Source of the DNA: Vicingus sp036171675 | GTDB lineage: Bacteria; Bacteroidota; Bacteroidia; Flavobacteriales_E; Vicingaceae | Direction of reading: 5' to 3' | DNA: 64,000 nucleotides | Assembly: GCA_036171675.1 (NCBI GenBank) | Contig: JAVHRO010000121.1 | Span: forward strand, 14,416 to 78,415 | Shown: piece after piece, positions 53,946 through 62,514 of the stretch | Numbering within the stretch: the stretch's first letter is position 1 | Layout: each line of letters opens with the position of its first letter | The notes under the pieces: generated by a model | Databases searched by the model: none | Told to the model about the DNA's origin: nothing | What the model saw: the letters and a program-made list of their open reading frames with translations, nothing else | Position numbers and translations under genes: made by a program

Positions 53946-55511
53946 CTAAATATCGAAATACTGGTTAATTAGTGCAGTTTTAATACCAAAACTAATCCAG
54001 TTGCTTGATTCGTTTACATAACTATTTTTATAACTTCGATTGGTTACGCCAAGTTGAATAATGGTTTGCATTTTAACGTTTAATACAAACGAAACTTTAA
54101 GTGAATTGTTTAGAATACTTGTATTGATTCCACCACCTATATTGTATCCAAAATCTTTCTCTCGATTATTATATGGTTCATAAATGTTTTGTCCTAAACT
54201 GAAATTATTGCTATCTAACCCAATTTTGGCAAAAGTACTTTGAACTTCAAAAATCCAACGATGTTTATGGTATGCTATACCACCAATCATTTCTTTAAAA
54301 TTAGCCCCCATTGGATGTGCTAATGGTGAATTGTAATGTCCGTAATTTTGTAAGGTACTCAATGTGCTAGGGTTTTCAAAATAGCTGTAGGTAAAAGGTC
54401 TAACAACATTATATTCTAATTGAATTCTTAAACCATTAACACCAGCAACATTATATGCTTTAAATCCAGCTTGGCAACCATATTTATTAGCCCACCAACC
54501 TGTATTCGCTTTTATTTCGGAGAGTAAAAACTCGTCTAACAAAACTTGACCATAAAGAATGGTAGTCTTTTTTATTTTTATTTTTAAACTACCACCCATT
54601 AATGCATTATCTGCAGAGCCTTGATGGTATTCAACGGGACGTAAAAATATAATCGGGTTGAGGTAACTAATTTCGTAACCTCTGTAAAAATTTCCTTCTT
54701 GTGCTTGAAATATAATACTTTCAAAAAAACCTATGTTCAACCATTTTGTAGTGTTATAACTCAAATAATGAATGGTCGAGAATTTTTGACGAAAATCGTT
54801 ATAATCACCATGTCCAAAACGGATATCCTGAAAATTAGTGTACAACACCATGTATTTTATTTTCCAGAAATTGGCAGTAGCTTTAAAGTAAGGGTAACTG
54901 TTGGCGTAATCCGACAAAAATAAAGAACGGTAACCGTCTCCAATAAAATTTTTGCCCACTCCTGCCTGAAAAGTAAATACATTATCGGCAGTAAACGATA
55001 AATTTCCTTGATAATACATCGCTTGTTGGTTGGAGGTATAGCCATAACCTTGACCTGCATTTTGCGATTTTAGCAAATGGTCGATATGCAACGGATATTG
55101 AGAATTGTCGGCTAAAAACTCCATTTCTGCAATCCATTTCTTTCGTAAACTTGATTTGATACTTAACCCAAAAGCAGTTTCACTTATTGATAAGTTTTTT
55201 GAATGGGTTTGTTCTATACCGAATCCTGAATTAATAATTGGGTTGATGTAGAGTTTAAAATTTTCCTTTTCTGTTGATACTAAATTTTCATTAAAAATTA
55301 AATTTATTAAAGAAGAATTGGTGTTTAAATGAATTGAATTAGTTATACTGTCATAAGAAATGACTTGATTTACTTCGTTTGAGCTAAACGGTTGTATTGA
55401 AGTATGAAAATTTACTGATGAATCTAACGTGGAAATCAATAAATGCTCAAATGTAATATGTTGATTAATATTAAAATTTTGGGAATTACTTACTATAGCA
55501 ATACCCAGCAA
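53946..55511 (-). CDS. Wzi/RemB-like outer-membrane protein, copy 1 (start uncertain)
   Basis: 521 residues if the TTG at 55511 is used. The mature barrel carries IGDGYRSLFLSDYANSYPYF, TTKWLNIGFFESIIFQ and YGHYNSPLAHPMGANFKEMI, which match the paralogue at 56603-58180. Both resemble the Wzi capsule-assembly barrel and the gliding protein RemB. A TTG start leaves only about nine residues before the mature part, too short for a signal peptide; by comparison with the paralogue (IKHIVL...) the signal peptide begins upstream, at IKPIKHIVLFCLLG, which has no ATG, GTG or TTG. An ATT at 55544, overlapping the stop of the preceding gene, is the candidate. Position in the operon and the intact frame make it a real gene. 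Confidence 0.78.
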   Translation of the reverse strand: MLGIAIVSNSQNFNINQHITFEHLLISTLDSSVNFHTSIQPFSSNEVNQVISYDSITNSIHLNTNSSLINLIFNENLVSTEKENFKLYINPIINSGFGIEQTHSKNLSISETAFGLSIKSSLRKKWIAEMEFLADNSQYPLHIDHLLKSQNAGQGYGYTSNQQAMYYQGNLSFTADNVFTFQAGVGKNFIGDGYRSLFLSDYANSYPYFKATANFWKIKYMVLYTNFQDIRFGHGDYNDFRQKFSTIHYLSYNTTKWLNIGFFESIIFQAQEGNFYRGYEISYLNPIIFLRPVEYHQGSADNALMGGSLKIKIKKTTILYGQVLLDEFLLSEIKANTGWWANKYGCQAGFKAYNVAGVNGLRIQLEYNVVRPFTYSYFENPSTLSTLQNYGHYNSPLAHPMGANFKEMIGGIAYHKHRWIFEVQSTFAKIGLDSNNFSLGQNIYEPYNNREKDFGYNIGGGINTSILNNSLKVSFVLNVKMQTIIQLGVTNRSYKNSYVNESSNWISFGIKTALINQYFDI

Positions 55512-55539
55512 ACAAAAAAGTACTATGTGTTTTATTGGT

Positions 55540-56592
55540 TTAATTTTTTTTTCTTTTTAGTGCGATAAAAAATGGAATTTGTATTAGTATTACTACGCCT
55601 GTGATGATAATTATAAACGCATAACTCGGATCAAAATTTCTTGCATAAACCGATGCAGCAACAATTAATAGACTGAAAAAATAAATAATTATTACTGTTT
55701 GCCAGTGCGATAAGCCTAAATCAATTAATCGATGATGCAAATGGTTTCTATCAGCTGTAAAAGGAGAAACTCCTTTTAAAACTCTTAATGTAAAAACACG
55801 AATGGTGTCAATTAAAGGATATACTAAGATTGACATAGCAAATATAGGTTTTGATATTCCGCTGATAATATAAGGTAATGTGCGTTGAGCGTCGAACTCA
55901 ACCATTTCGATTGCTAAAGCAGCAAATAAAAAGCCAATGGTTAACGAGCCAGAATCGCCCATGAAAATTTTTGCAGGACTAAAATTGAATCGTAAAAAGC
56001 CAAACAAAGCACCTGCCAAGGCAAACGACAATACTGCATATACGTGGTCACCAGCAAAATAAAACCAAATACCAAATAATGATGCCGAAATTAAGCCAAC
56101 TCCAGCTGATAAACCATCTACCCCATCAATTAAGTTAAATGCATTTATAATTACAATATAGGTGAAAACAGAAAGCATTATTCCTGCCCAATCTGGAATT
56201 TCACGAACACCAAATAAACCGTGCAGACTTGTTAGTCGAACATCAGCCATGAGTACCATAATAAAAGCAACAACCAAGTGAGCGGCTAATTTTTTTGTAG
56301 GTGCGGTTCCAATAATATCATCTTTCATGCCAACAAAAAACATAATAAGTAAACAAGGTACAATGTATTTAATTATTCCCATTTCGTTGGTTGGAAACCA
56401 TAATAAGAAAGAAAAAAGTGTGCCAGCAAAAATCATCAACCCTCCCATTAATGGAACTACTCTTTTGTGAATTTTTCGGTCTTCACTCGGTTCGTCAAAC
56501 AATCGTTTTTTTATCGCAACAGTTATAAAAGAGGGAGTTGATAACAATACGATGATAAATGATGTGATAAATGGTAAAAATATAGTATCCAT
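55540..56592 (-). CDS. WecA/MraY-type undecaprenyl-phosphate sugar-1-phosphate transferase
   Basis: 350 residues with about eleven membrane helices. The family sites are clear: GMKDDIIGTAPTKKLAAH (Asp-Asp), NAFNLIDGVDGLSAGVGL, FMGDSGSLTIGF, and HHRLIDLGLSHWQT near the C-terminus. It starts surface polysaccharide synthesis by moving a sugar-1-phosphate (probably N-acetylglucosamine or a related sugar) to the lipid carrier. It lies between two Wzi/RemB-like genes in one transcript, which supports a role for those proteins in polysaccharide assembly. The specific sugar cannot be told. Confidence 0.92.
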   Translation of the reverse strand: MDTIFLPFITSFIIVLLSTPSFITVAIKKRLFDEPSEDRKIHKRVVPLMGGLMIFAGTLFSFLLWFPTNEMGIIKYIVPCLLIMFFVGMKDDIIGTAPTKKLAAHLVVAFIMVLMADVRLTSLHGLFGVREIPDWAGIMLSVFTYIVIINAFNLIDGVDGLSAGVGLISASLFGIWFYFAGDHVYAVLSFALAGALFGFLRFNFSPAKIFMGDSGSLTIGFLFAALAIEMVEFDAQRTLPYIISGISKPIFAMSILVYPLIDTIRVFTLRVLKGVSPFTADRNHLHHRLIDLGLSHWQTVIIIYFFSLLIVAASVYARNFDPSYAFIIIITGVVILIQIPFFIALKRKKN

Positions 56593-56602
56593 TTTTTTTA
56601 GA

Positions 56603-58180
56603 TTAAAAATCAGTATATAAATTTCTTAAATTGGTTTGAATTGAGAAATAAACATAATTTGTTTTTGATGAATAATTCGATGTTGCGTCAGTTCTATTTG
56701 TTGCTCCAACAATGAAGGATAAATTGTTTTTAGGATTGATTAAAAAACCTAAATGCGCTTGTAATATAGTTAGCTTAGCATTTTCGTTTAGCGATGTATT
56801 TACATAATCTGCTATATTTAATTTTACTTGTGTAAAAAGACGTTTGTATTTGTAATTAACAATTCCAATTATCTCATTAAAATTATTACCTAGAGGATGT
56901 GCAAGAGGTTGATTGTAATGATCGTAGTTTTGATACGAATCATCAACCAAAACAAATGTGGATGGTGCTATGGTATTAAATTCGGCTTGTAGCGTTAAAT
57001 TTTTAATTCCATAGAAAACAATACCTTCTTGGTAACCAACTTGTAAGTCAGACGATTTTCCATCGTAAACAAACTGGTTATACAACACCGTTTTAAATGG
57101 CAATTTAATTTTAGTATTAACACCAACCATAGAATGGTTTTTGTTGTTAAAACCCGTTGATAAGGTATTTAAAAATGGAATAGGATTTAATTGTAAAAAC
57201 TGAAATGGTAACGTTCCTGTAGAATCTTCGGTTTGCCAAATGGTAGATTCAAACAAACCAATGTTTAACCATTTTGTCGCCAGCCAATTCAAATAATGAA
57301 CTGACATGCTTTTTCGTTTAAAAAGCGGCTCAGGAACAGAACCTTTTTCACGACGAACAAGATTCGTTAAATCAGCATGTAATTTTGTGTATTGAAGTTT
57401 GTCGTGGGCAAACAAAACAGTGGCTTTTAGGTAAGGATAGTTTGTTGATAAATCCGACAACAACAACGAACGATAACCATCGCCAATAAAATGTTTGTCG
57501 TTACCCATTTGTAAATTAAGATGTTTTGAAGGTGAATAAGAAATGTAGGCAGAAGAATAAGCATAATCAAAACCAGTAAGTTTAAATTGTTTAACGCGCC
57601 CTTGACCGGGCATTACACCAGTAGAATTTACCTGATTGTCTAGATAAGTGGGTAGGAACGATTGGTTTTCATAAACGGCTGTTTGGAAAGAGAATTTTTC
57701 ACCAATATTCCCTTTTACCATTGCGCCTCGTGTATTGGTATAAATTTTATGGGGGTTTTTACTTTTATCTTCCAAGTCTTTGCCAAATTCAAGATTTATT
57801 AATGGGTCAACTGTTAAATAAAAATTACTTGTATCAACGATCAAAAAATTTTGATAAAAAAAAGATTGGTTCAACCAACCAAAAAAACTTTTTGGTTTTT
57901 TATCAGTTTTTGTGACGAAACTTAAGTAATATTTTTTTTCAGATACGGATAACCAACCTAAATCTTCGGTTGTTCTAATTTGGGACTCAATAATTGGTTG
58001 AAATGAAGTATGGGTATTTGCGTTAAATTCGTTGAAGGCTTTATTGTTAGCAAGATTAAATTCACGCGTTAGCGGTAGATTTTGTTGTTGAGAAAACCCA
58101 CAAAATGAAGCCGACAACAAGCTAACCAAGACGATATGTTTAATAAAACTCTTCAATTCTTTTTTTACTTTTTCACCCAC
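56603..58180 (-). CDS. Wzi/RemB-like outer-membrane protein, copy 2
   Basis: 525 residues from the GTG at 58180; a TTG at 58156 is an alternative and would give LKSFIKHIVLVSLLSASFCG as the signal start. The signal peptide ends near CGFSQ. Shared with copy 1 are the blocks IGDGYRSLLLSDLSTNYPYL, TKWLNIGLFESTIWQ and YDHYNQPLAHPLGNNFNEII. The family is the Wzi-type barrel; RemB of gliding Flavobacteria is similar in pattern. The chosen GTG falls inside a palindromic repeat (58186-58226 region). It lies 10 bases before the transferase gene. Confidence 0.8.
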   Translation of the reverse strand: MGEKVKKELKSFIKHIVLVSLLSASFCGFSQQQNLPLTREFNLANNKAFNEFNANTHTSFQPIIESQIRTTEDLGWLSVSEKKYYLSFVTKTDKKPKSFFGWLNQSFFYQNFLIVDTSNFYLTVDPLINLEFGKDLEDKSKNPHKIYTNTRGAMVKGNIGEKFSFQTAVYENQSFLPTYLDNQVNSTGVMPGQGRVKQFKLTGFDYAYSSAYISYSPSKHLNLQMGNDKHFIGDGYRSLLLSDLSTNYPYLKATVLFAHDKLQYTKLHADLTNLVRREKGSVPEPLFKRKSMSVHYLNWLATKWLNIGLFESTIWQTEDSTGTLPFQFLQLNPIPFLNTLSTGFNNKNHSMVGVNTKIKLPFKTVLYNQFVYDGKSSDLQVGYQEGIVFYGIKNLTLQAEFNTIAPSTFVLVDDSYQNYDHYNQPLAHPLGNNFNEIIGIVNYKYKRLFTQVKLNIADYVNTSLNENAKLTILQAHLGFLINPKNNLSFIVGATNRTDATSNYSSKTNYVYFSIQTNLRNLYTDF

Positions 58181-58235
58181 CTCAATCCTCCCTCAAGGGA
58201 GGAGGTTCTCCCCTCCTTCGGAGGGGTTGGTGGAG
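58178..58235. repeat. pair of G/C-rich palindromes at the yyaL / Wzi-like junction
   Basis: Hairpin 1: TCCTCCCT (58186-58193), CA, AGGGAGGA (58196-58203). Hairpin 2: CCCCTCC (58210-58216), TTC, GGAGGGG (58220-58226). Their G/C content is far above that of the neighbourhood. The yyaL stop codon falls in hairpin 1 and the last 15 codons of yyaL (STNPSEGGENLLP) come from this stretch. The type resembles dispersed palindromes (NPSEGG-coding) known to me from Bacteroidota genomes. Confidence 0.7.
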
Positions 58236-60250
58236 GCGTTCATCTGTTTTAAAGCTTCTTTAACAGTTTCAACAGGTTTTTGGCATGCTTTGTTATAACA
58301 TACGTAAATAAGTGTATTACCGTTGGTTTGTTTTTCTTGCAGTAAAGGTAAATTACTTTTTTTAATACTACCAATAATTATTTTATTTGGGATATATTGA
58401 AGATAAAATTCGTTTCTTTTTTCTAATGAAAGCTCTCCACAAATGGCTATTTCATAAAATGGTTTTACTTGGTTTAGTAGTAAGCTTGCCCAATTTGAAT
58501 ATCCAGCAACATAGTTCGGTATTTGTGTTTCGATATTTTTGAGCATTTGAGTTGATTTATTGGTGTAATCATCGTTCTCAAAATACAAACCTAAAAGAAA
58601 CAATCCTTTGGCAATGCTGGAGTTAGATGCTGGTATTACATTATCAGAAAGTTCCATTTTTCGAGCAATTAATCCTTTAGCTTCATCGGATGTAAAAAAG
58701 AAAAGACCAGTTTCGTTGTCATAAAAATGAACAATGGTATAATCCATTAATTGTTTAGATAACATCAACCATTTTTCATCAAAAGTAGCTTCGTACAAAG
58801 CAATAAAGCCTTCAATGGTAAACGAATAATCTTCTAAATAACCATTCAAATTGCTTACTCCGTTTTTGTAATTGTGATTAAGTCCCCCATCTTTTCTGAG
58901 TTGAGTTTCGGCAATAAAAGTAGCGTTTTTGATGGCAGCATGTAAAAACTCATTTTCACCAAAAGTGTTGTACGCATCCACATATCCTTTTAACATTAAT
59001 GCGTTCCAAGAGGTAAGTGTTTTATCATCCAATCTCGGGCGAGTTCTTTTGTTACGAGCGTCTAATAATAATTTATTAATGGAGTTGATTTTGGTAGAAA
59101 ATTCCGTTTCAGAAATGTTGAATTGTTTGGAAATAGCCTCATCACTTTCTTTTCGCAACAAGATGTATTTACTTTCCCACTTGCCAGTAATGTTAACGTT
59201 ATAATACGTTTCTATTAAAGAATAATCGTCTTTTAATAATTGCTGTAATTCTTCTTTAGACCACACATAAAATTTGCCTTCTTCGCCTTCGCTGTCGGCA
59301 TCTAAAGCTGAATAAAAAGCTCCATTTTTAGCAGTCATTTCTTTCTTTGTAAATGCTAGGGTTTGATAAACTACTTGTTTGTACAAAGGATTTTTATGCA
59401 TTTGGTAGGCTTTTGAGTACAATGAAACGAGCTGAGCATTGTCGTACAGCATTTTTTCAAAATGCGGAACTTTCCAATAACTATCGGTAGAATAACGAGC
59501 AAAACCACCTCCTACTTGGTCATAAATTCCACCATAAGCCATTTTGGTTAACGTTAAATCAACAAAACTCAATAATGCGGTGTCGTTAGTGTGGAAAGAA
59601 TACTCTAACAAAAATTCATAATTGTTGGGTAGTGGAAATTTTGGTGACCGATTGGTGCCACCTTCATTAAAATCAAAAGATGACCTAAAACGATTAATTG
59701 CCAAACTCAACGTTTCCATGCTAAATGGATTTTTGTGTGTTACCTTGGGTACAATTTCACTAGTTTTTATGCCATGAGTTAGCTCATTCGCATAATCGAT
59801 AACTTTTTGTGGATTATGGTCATATTCTTCGGCAATGGAAATTAATATATGAGTCCATCTTTGACTTTGAAAATAGGTGCCGCCATAAAACGGTTCTCCT
59901 GTAGGTAGTGCAAAGCAGTTCAATGGCCATCCACCACTTCCAGTCATCAGTTGAACAGCGTTCATGTATATTTGATCAATGTCAGGTCGCTCTTCTCTAT
60001 CCACTTTAATGCAAATAAAATGTTCATTCATGATATCTGCCACTTCTTCGTTTTCAAACGATTCGTGTTCCATAACATGACACCAATGACAAGCAGAATA
60101 GCCAATACTAATTAATAAGAGTTTGTTTTCTTTTTTAGCTTTTTCAAGTGTTTCTTCATTCCATGCAAACCAATTTACGGGGTTATGTGCGTGTTGAAGT
60201 AAGTAAGGACTAGTTTCTGATATTAAATTGTTGGTGTGGTTTTGTATCAA
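58193..60250 (-). CDS. YyaL/DUF255 thioredoxin-domain protein
   Basis: 685 residues. The N-terminal thioredoxin-like domain (1-160) begins NLISETSPYLLQHAHNPVNW and holds ACHWCHVMEHESF, then KVDREERPDIDQIYM and GSGGWPLNCFALPTG. The rest is an alpha/alpha barrel like glycosyl hydrolases or sugar epimerases (YDQVGGGFARYSTDSYWKVP, PRLDDKTLTSWNALML). Its role is not established in bacteria. The normal C-terminus is extended by about 15 residues from a repeat. It is the first gene of the group that includes the Wzi-like pair, 12 bases before copy 2. Confidence 0.9.
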   Translation of the reverse strand: MIQNHTNNLISETSPYLLQHAHNPVNWFAWNEETLEKAKKENKLLLISIGYSACHWCHVMEHESFENEEVADIMNEHFICIKVDREERPDIDQIYMNAVQLMTGSGGWPLNCFALPTGEPFYGGTYFQSQRWTHILISIAEEYDHNPQKVIDYANELTHGIKTSEIVPKVTHKNPFSMETLSLAINRFRSSFDFNEGGTNRSPKFPLPNNYEFLLEYSFHTNDTALLSFVDLTLTKMAYGGIYDQVGGGFARYSTDSYWKVPHFEKMLYDNAQLVSLYSKAYQMHKNPLYKQVVYQTLAFTKKEMTAKNGAFYSALDADSEGEEGKFYVWSKEELQQLLKDDYSLIETYYNVNITGKWESKYILLRKESDEAISKQFNISETEFSTKINSINKLLLDARNKRTRPRLDDKTLTSWNALMLKGYVDAYNTFGENEFLHAAIKNATFIAETQLRKDGGLNHNYKNGVSNLNGYLEDYSFTIEGFIALYEATFDEKWLMLSKQLMDYTIVHFYDNETGLFFFTSDEAKGLIARKMELSDNVIPASNSSIAKGLFLLGLYFENDDYTNKSTQMLKNIETQIPNYVAGYSNWASLLLNQVKPFYEIAICGELSLEKRNEFYLQYIPNKIIIGSIKKSNLPLLQEKQTNGNTLIYVCYNKACQKPVETVKEALKQMNASTNPSEGGENLLP

Positions 60251-60392
60251 AATTTTTTAAATTAATTGGTGATAAAGTGTGCAAAGTTAATTAAAGAACA
60301 AATGTTATTTGCTTCTTTTCTATGAAGTTGTTAATTTAATAAAAAATTATTCAATTGATAATCAGTATTATATATTTAATACCTAATAATCC

Positions 60393-60430
60393 TATGTATT
60401 AAAAATTAAATACATAAGAATATTATGTAT
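60393..60430 (+). promoter_or_regulatory. probable PadR operator
   Basis: ATACATAA (60410-60417) and TTATGTAT (60423-60430) form a perfect inverted repeat with 5-base spacer. A further half-site ATGTATT (60394-60400) pairs with AATACAT (60409-60415). ATGT/ACAT half-sites are the type bound by PadR-family proteins. The right half overlaps TATATTTG (60428-60435), a -7-like element, so binding would block initiation. Confidence 0.55.
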
Positions 60431-60439
60431 ATTTGTCTT

Positions 60440-60796
60440 ATGTATTCATCAGAACTTATAAAAGGCACATTAAAAACTATCGTTTTAAAATTGCTAAAAG
60501 AGCAAGGTAAAATGTATGGTTACGAAATTACTCAACGAGTAAAAGAATTAACAAACGACAAAATTCAAATCACAGAAGGAGCTCTTTATCCTACATTACA
60601 TTTGCTCGAGAAAAATGGTGAGGTAGAAACTGAGACCGAATTTATTGGTAAAAGGGTAAGGAAATATTACACCATTACTAAACAAGGACGAATTACGGTT
60701 GACTTAAAAGTGAATGAATTTGTTGATTTTATGAACACCATGAAATTTTTGTTAGACGTAGAGTTAAAAGTAAGTAATGTACAAAGTAACCGATGA
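60440..60796 (+). CDS. PadR-family transcriptional regulator
   Basis: 118 residues from the ATG at 60440; the frame also opens at 60425, but that start lies within the operator and precedes the likely transcription start. The winged helix (LIKGTLKTIVLKLLKEQGKM, YGYEITQRVKEL, TEGALYPTLHLLEKNGEVE, GKRVRKYYTITKQG) is a typical PadR domain. A short helix follows. It probably represses its own transcript, including the membrane-protein gene that starts inside its end (20-base overlap). Confidence 0.93.
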   Translation: MYSSELIKGTLKTIVLKLLKEQGKMYGYEITQRVKELTNDKIQITEGALYPTLHLLEKNGEVETETEFIGKRVRKYYTITKQGRITVDLKVNEFVDFMNTMKFLLDVELKVSNVQSNR

Positions 60797-61958
60797 ACAG
60801 ATAGATTTTATTCTTGAGAACATTAAAGCAAATGGGGTAACTATTGAAGATCTGCAATATAACCTACTTGATCACATTTGCTGTATTGTTGAACGAGAAA
60901 TGCCAGTTGGTGGGGACTTTTACAAGTTCTATGATAACATTATGCCTCGTTTTTTCAAAACAGAGTTGAAAGAAATAGAGGAGGAAACGAATAATTTATT
61001 AACCTTTAAAAACTATTACGCCATGAAAAATACACTAAAAATATCGGGAATTATATCATCAATTTTAACCATTTTTGGGGCAATATTTAAAATAATGCAT
61101 TGGCCTGGGGCATCAGTGTTAATTGTGTTAGGAGGCTTATCCTTTAGTTTAATATTTTTACCATTAATGATAGTGCTTAAGTTTAAGGATGAAGAAAGTA
61201 CAACCAGTAAATGGGTGTTCTCTTTTGGGTTTTTATTGGCTATGGGAGCTGCCACGGGAACTATATTCAAGTTAATGCATTGGCCAGGAGCTAGTTTTTT
61301 AATGCTTTGGAGTATCTCCATTTTTATTTTTGGCTTTGTACCGTTGTATTATATTACCCAAGTTCGAAAAGCAGAATCGAAATTTAATACCACAATTAAT
61401 GCCATATTAATGTTAGCTTGTGGAGCAATGTTGTTTGCGTTGTTCAATTTAAGACCAAGCACAGGTCTTGAAGGAAGTGTTAATGCTTCATATGTTTTTA
61501 TGAATTACAATTCGAATGAATTAATTGCTGCCAATACTATTTTGCTCGAATCAGTTACTGAAAAGGAAGCTGCAAATCAGTTTCATAAAAATTCGAAAGA
61601 CTTGTTTGATAAGATAGAGGCAGTTAAAATTAATTTAATTGCGAAAGCTGAAGGTGTAAGTAAGGAAGATGCGAAAAAAATGAATTTGTTAGATATGCAG
61701 CGAGCAAATGATAACCACACTACAAAAAACGATTTTGATTTTGCCGAGGGAGAGTATTCTTTTAAAAGTGTAAGTAAGGCTATTGAGGTCTATAATAGTC
61801 AAGTAAAAGAAACTTTTCCAAATCATGCAGAGAAGATAATTGCAATAGAAAAGTTGCAATTAACCAATACTATTTTGTCGGTGTTGTTGCACGAATTATC
61901 TCAAATACAGTTACAAATTGCTACCACCGAAAATAGCTATTTGAGTTCACTTAAATAA
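60777..61958 (+). CDS. membrane protein with two GldL-like hairpins and GldM-like tail
   Basis: 393 residues. An N-terminal soluble part (1-75, with NLLDHICCIVEREM) is a domain often paired with PadR genes. Six helices follow (about 80-225). Helix pairs one and two each carry the GldL signature: GAIFKIMHWPGASVLIV and GTIFKLMHWPGASFLML. In GldL of type IX secretion this segment lies between helix 1 and helix 2 and is followed by a functional Glu; here the matching positions are LSFSLIFL and SISIFIFG, with no Glu. The final 170 residues (NELIAANTILLESVTEKEAA, AVKINLIAKAEG) resemble the GldM N-terminal domain. The tail is probably extracytoplasmic. It is inferred not to be a motor, and its role is unknown. 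Confidence 0.75.
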   Translation: MYKVTDEQIDFILENIKANGVTIEDLQYNLLDHICCIVEREMPVGGDFYKFYDNIMPRFFKTELKEIEEETNNLLTFKNYYAMKNTLKISGIISSILTIFGAIFKIMHWPGASVLIVLGGLSFSLIFLPLMIVLKFKDEESTTSKWVFSFGFLLAMGAATGTIFKLMHWPGASFLMLWSISIFIFGFVPLYYITQVRKAESKFNTTINAILMLACGAMLFALFNLRPSTGLEGSVNASYVFMNYNSNELIAANTILLESVTEKEAANQFHKNSKDLFDKIEAVKINLIAKAEGVSKEDAKKMNLLDMQRANDNHTTKNDFDFAEGEYSFKSVSKAIEVYNSQVKETFPNHAEKIIAIEKLQLTNTILSVLLHELSQIQLQIATTENSYLSSLK

Positions 61959-61977
61959 TAGTTAGTTAGTTTAGTTG

Positions 61978-62007
61978 AAAAGCGATAAAAGAAATTTTAT
62001 CGCTTTT
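61978..62007. terminator. bidirectional terminator
   Basis: AAAAGCGATAAAA (61978-61990) pairs with TTTTATCGCTTTT (61995-62007), GAAA loop, with T-runs on both strands. It serves the 60777-61958 gene and the convergent lipoprotein gene. Confidence 0.9.
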
Positions 62008-62469
62008 TTATTTCAACCTAACTTTCTCCTTAAAATCCACAGGAAATGATTTACTCAATGACTTTGCTCGTGCTTTTATTTCGCCTTTTACTTGTAGGTC
62101 AACAGTTTCGTCAAACAATACACTTAATATTACAGGAACAGAACTTCCAATCATATCTCCAACATTAGTTACCACAATAATTTGATGTGTTTGGTCAGAA
62201 TTTTTAGGAAGTTCTATTTTGTCTTTAATTTTTGAAGTGCCAACTTTTTTGTTTTTTACAAACAACTCTAAATCGGAATCAACAATGCTAATTTTATAAT
62301 TGTTGGGGTTGATAATTCTCATATCAACCTTAATTTCAATGTGGTTTGCTGAAAAACTATTTACACTAATATTGGTTACTTCTTTCATTACCACATCTTG
62401 ATATTTAAAGCATGAAGTAAGCGTAAGTGAAATAAAAAGAAGTGTGAAAAGCGATTTTAATTTTAGCAT
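62008..62469 (-). CDS. LEA type 2-like lipoprotein
   Basis: 153 residues. The signal peptide ends with a lipobox LTSC (Cys near residue 20), so it should be a lipoprotein. The mature part fits the LEA-14/WHy beta-sandwich (HIEIKVDMRIINPNNYKISI, TVDLQVKGEIKARAKSLS). The function in bacteria is not established. It is a single gene, ending at the bidirectional terminator. Confidence 0.85.
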   Translation of the reverse strand: MLKLKSLFTLLFISLTLTSCFKYQDVVMKEVTNISVNSFSANHIEIKVDMRIINPNNYKISIVDSDLELFVKNKKVGTSKIKDKIELPKNSDQTHQIIVVTNVGDMIGSSVPVILSVLFDETVDLQVKGEIKARAKSLSKSFPVDFKEKVRLK

Positions 62470-62514
62470 CTGTTTTGAGATAAAAAAATATTGCTACAAA
62501 TTACACTAATTTTT

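Noticed and set aside
55540..55559. Programmed frameshift joining the WecA-like and Wzi-like genes at the A-run
   Set aside because: The two frames differ by +1 at the run, which a usual -1 slip would not bridge, and a fused membrane enzyme and outer-membrane barrel makes no sense.
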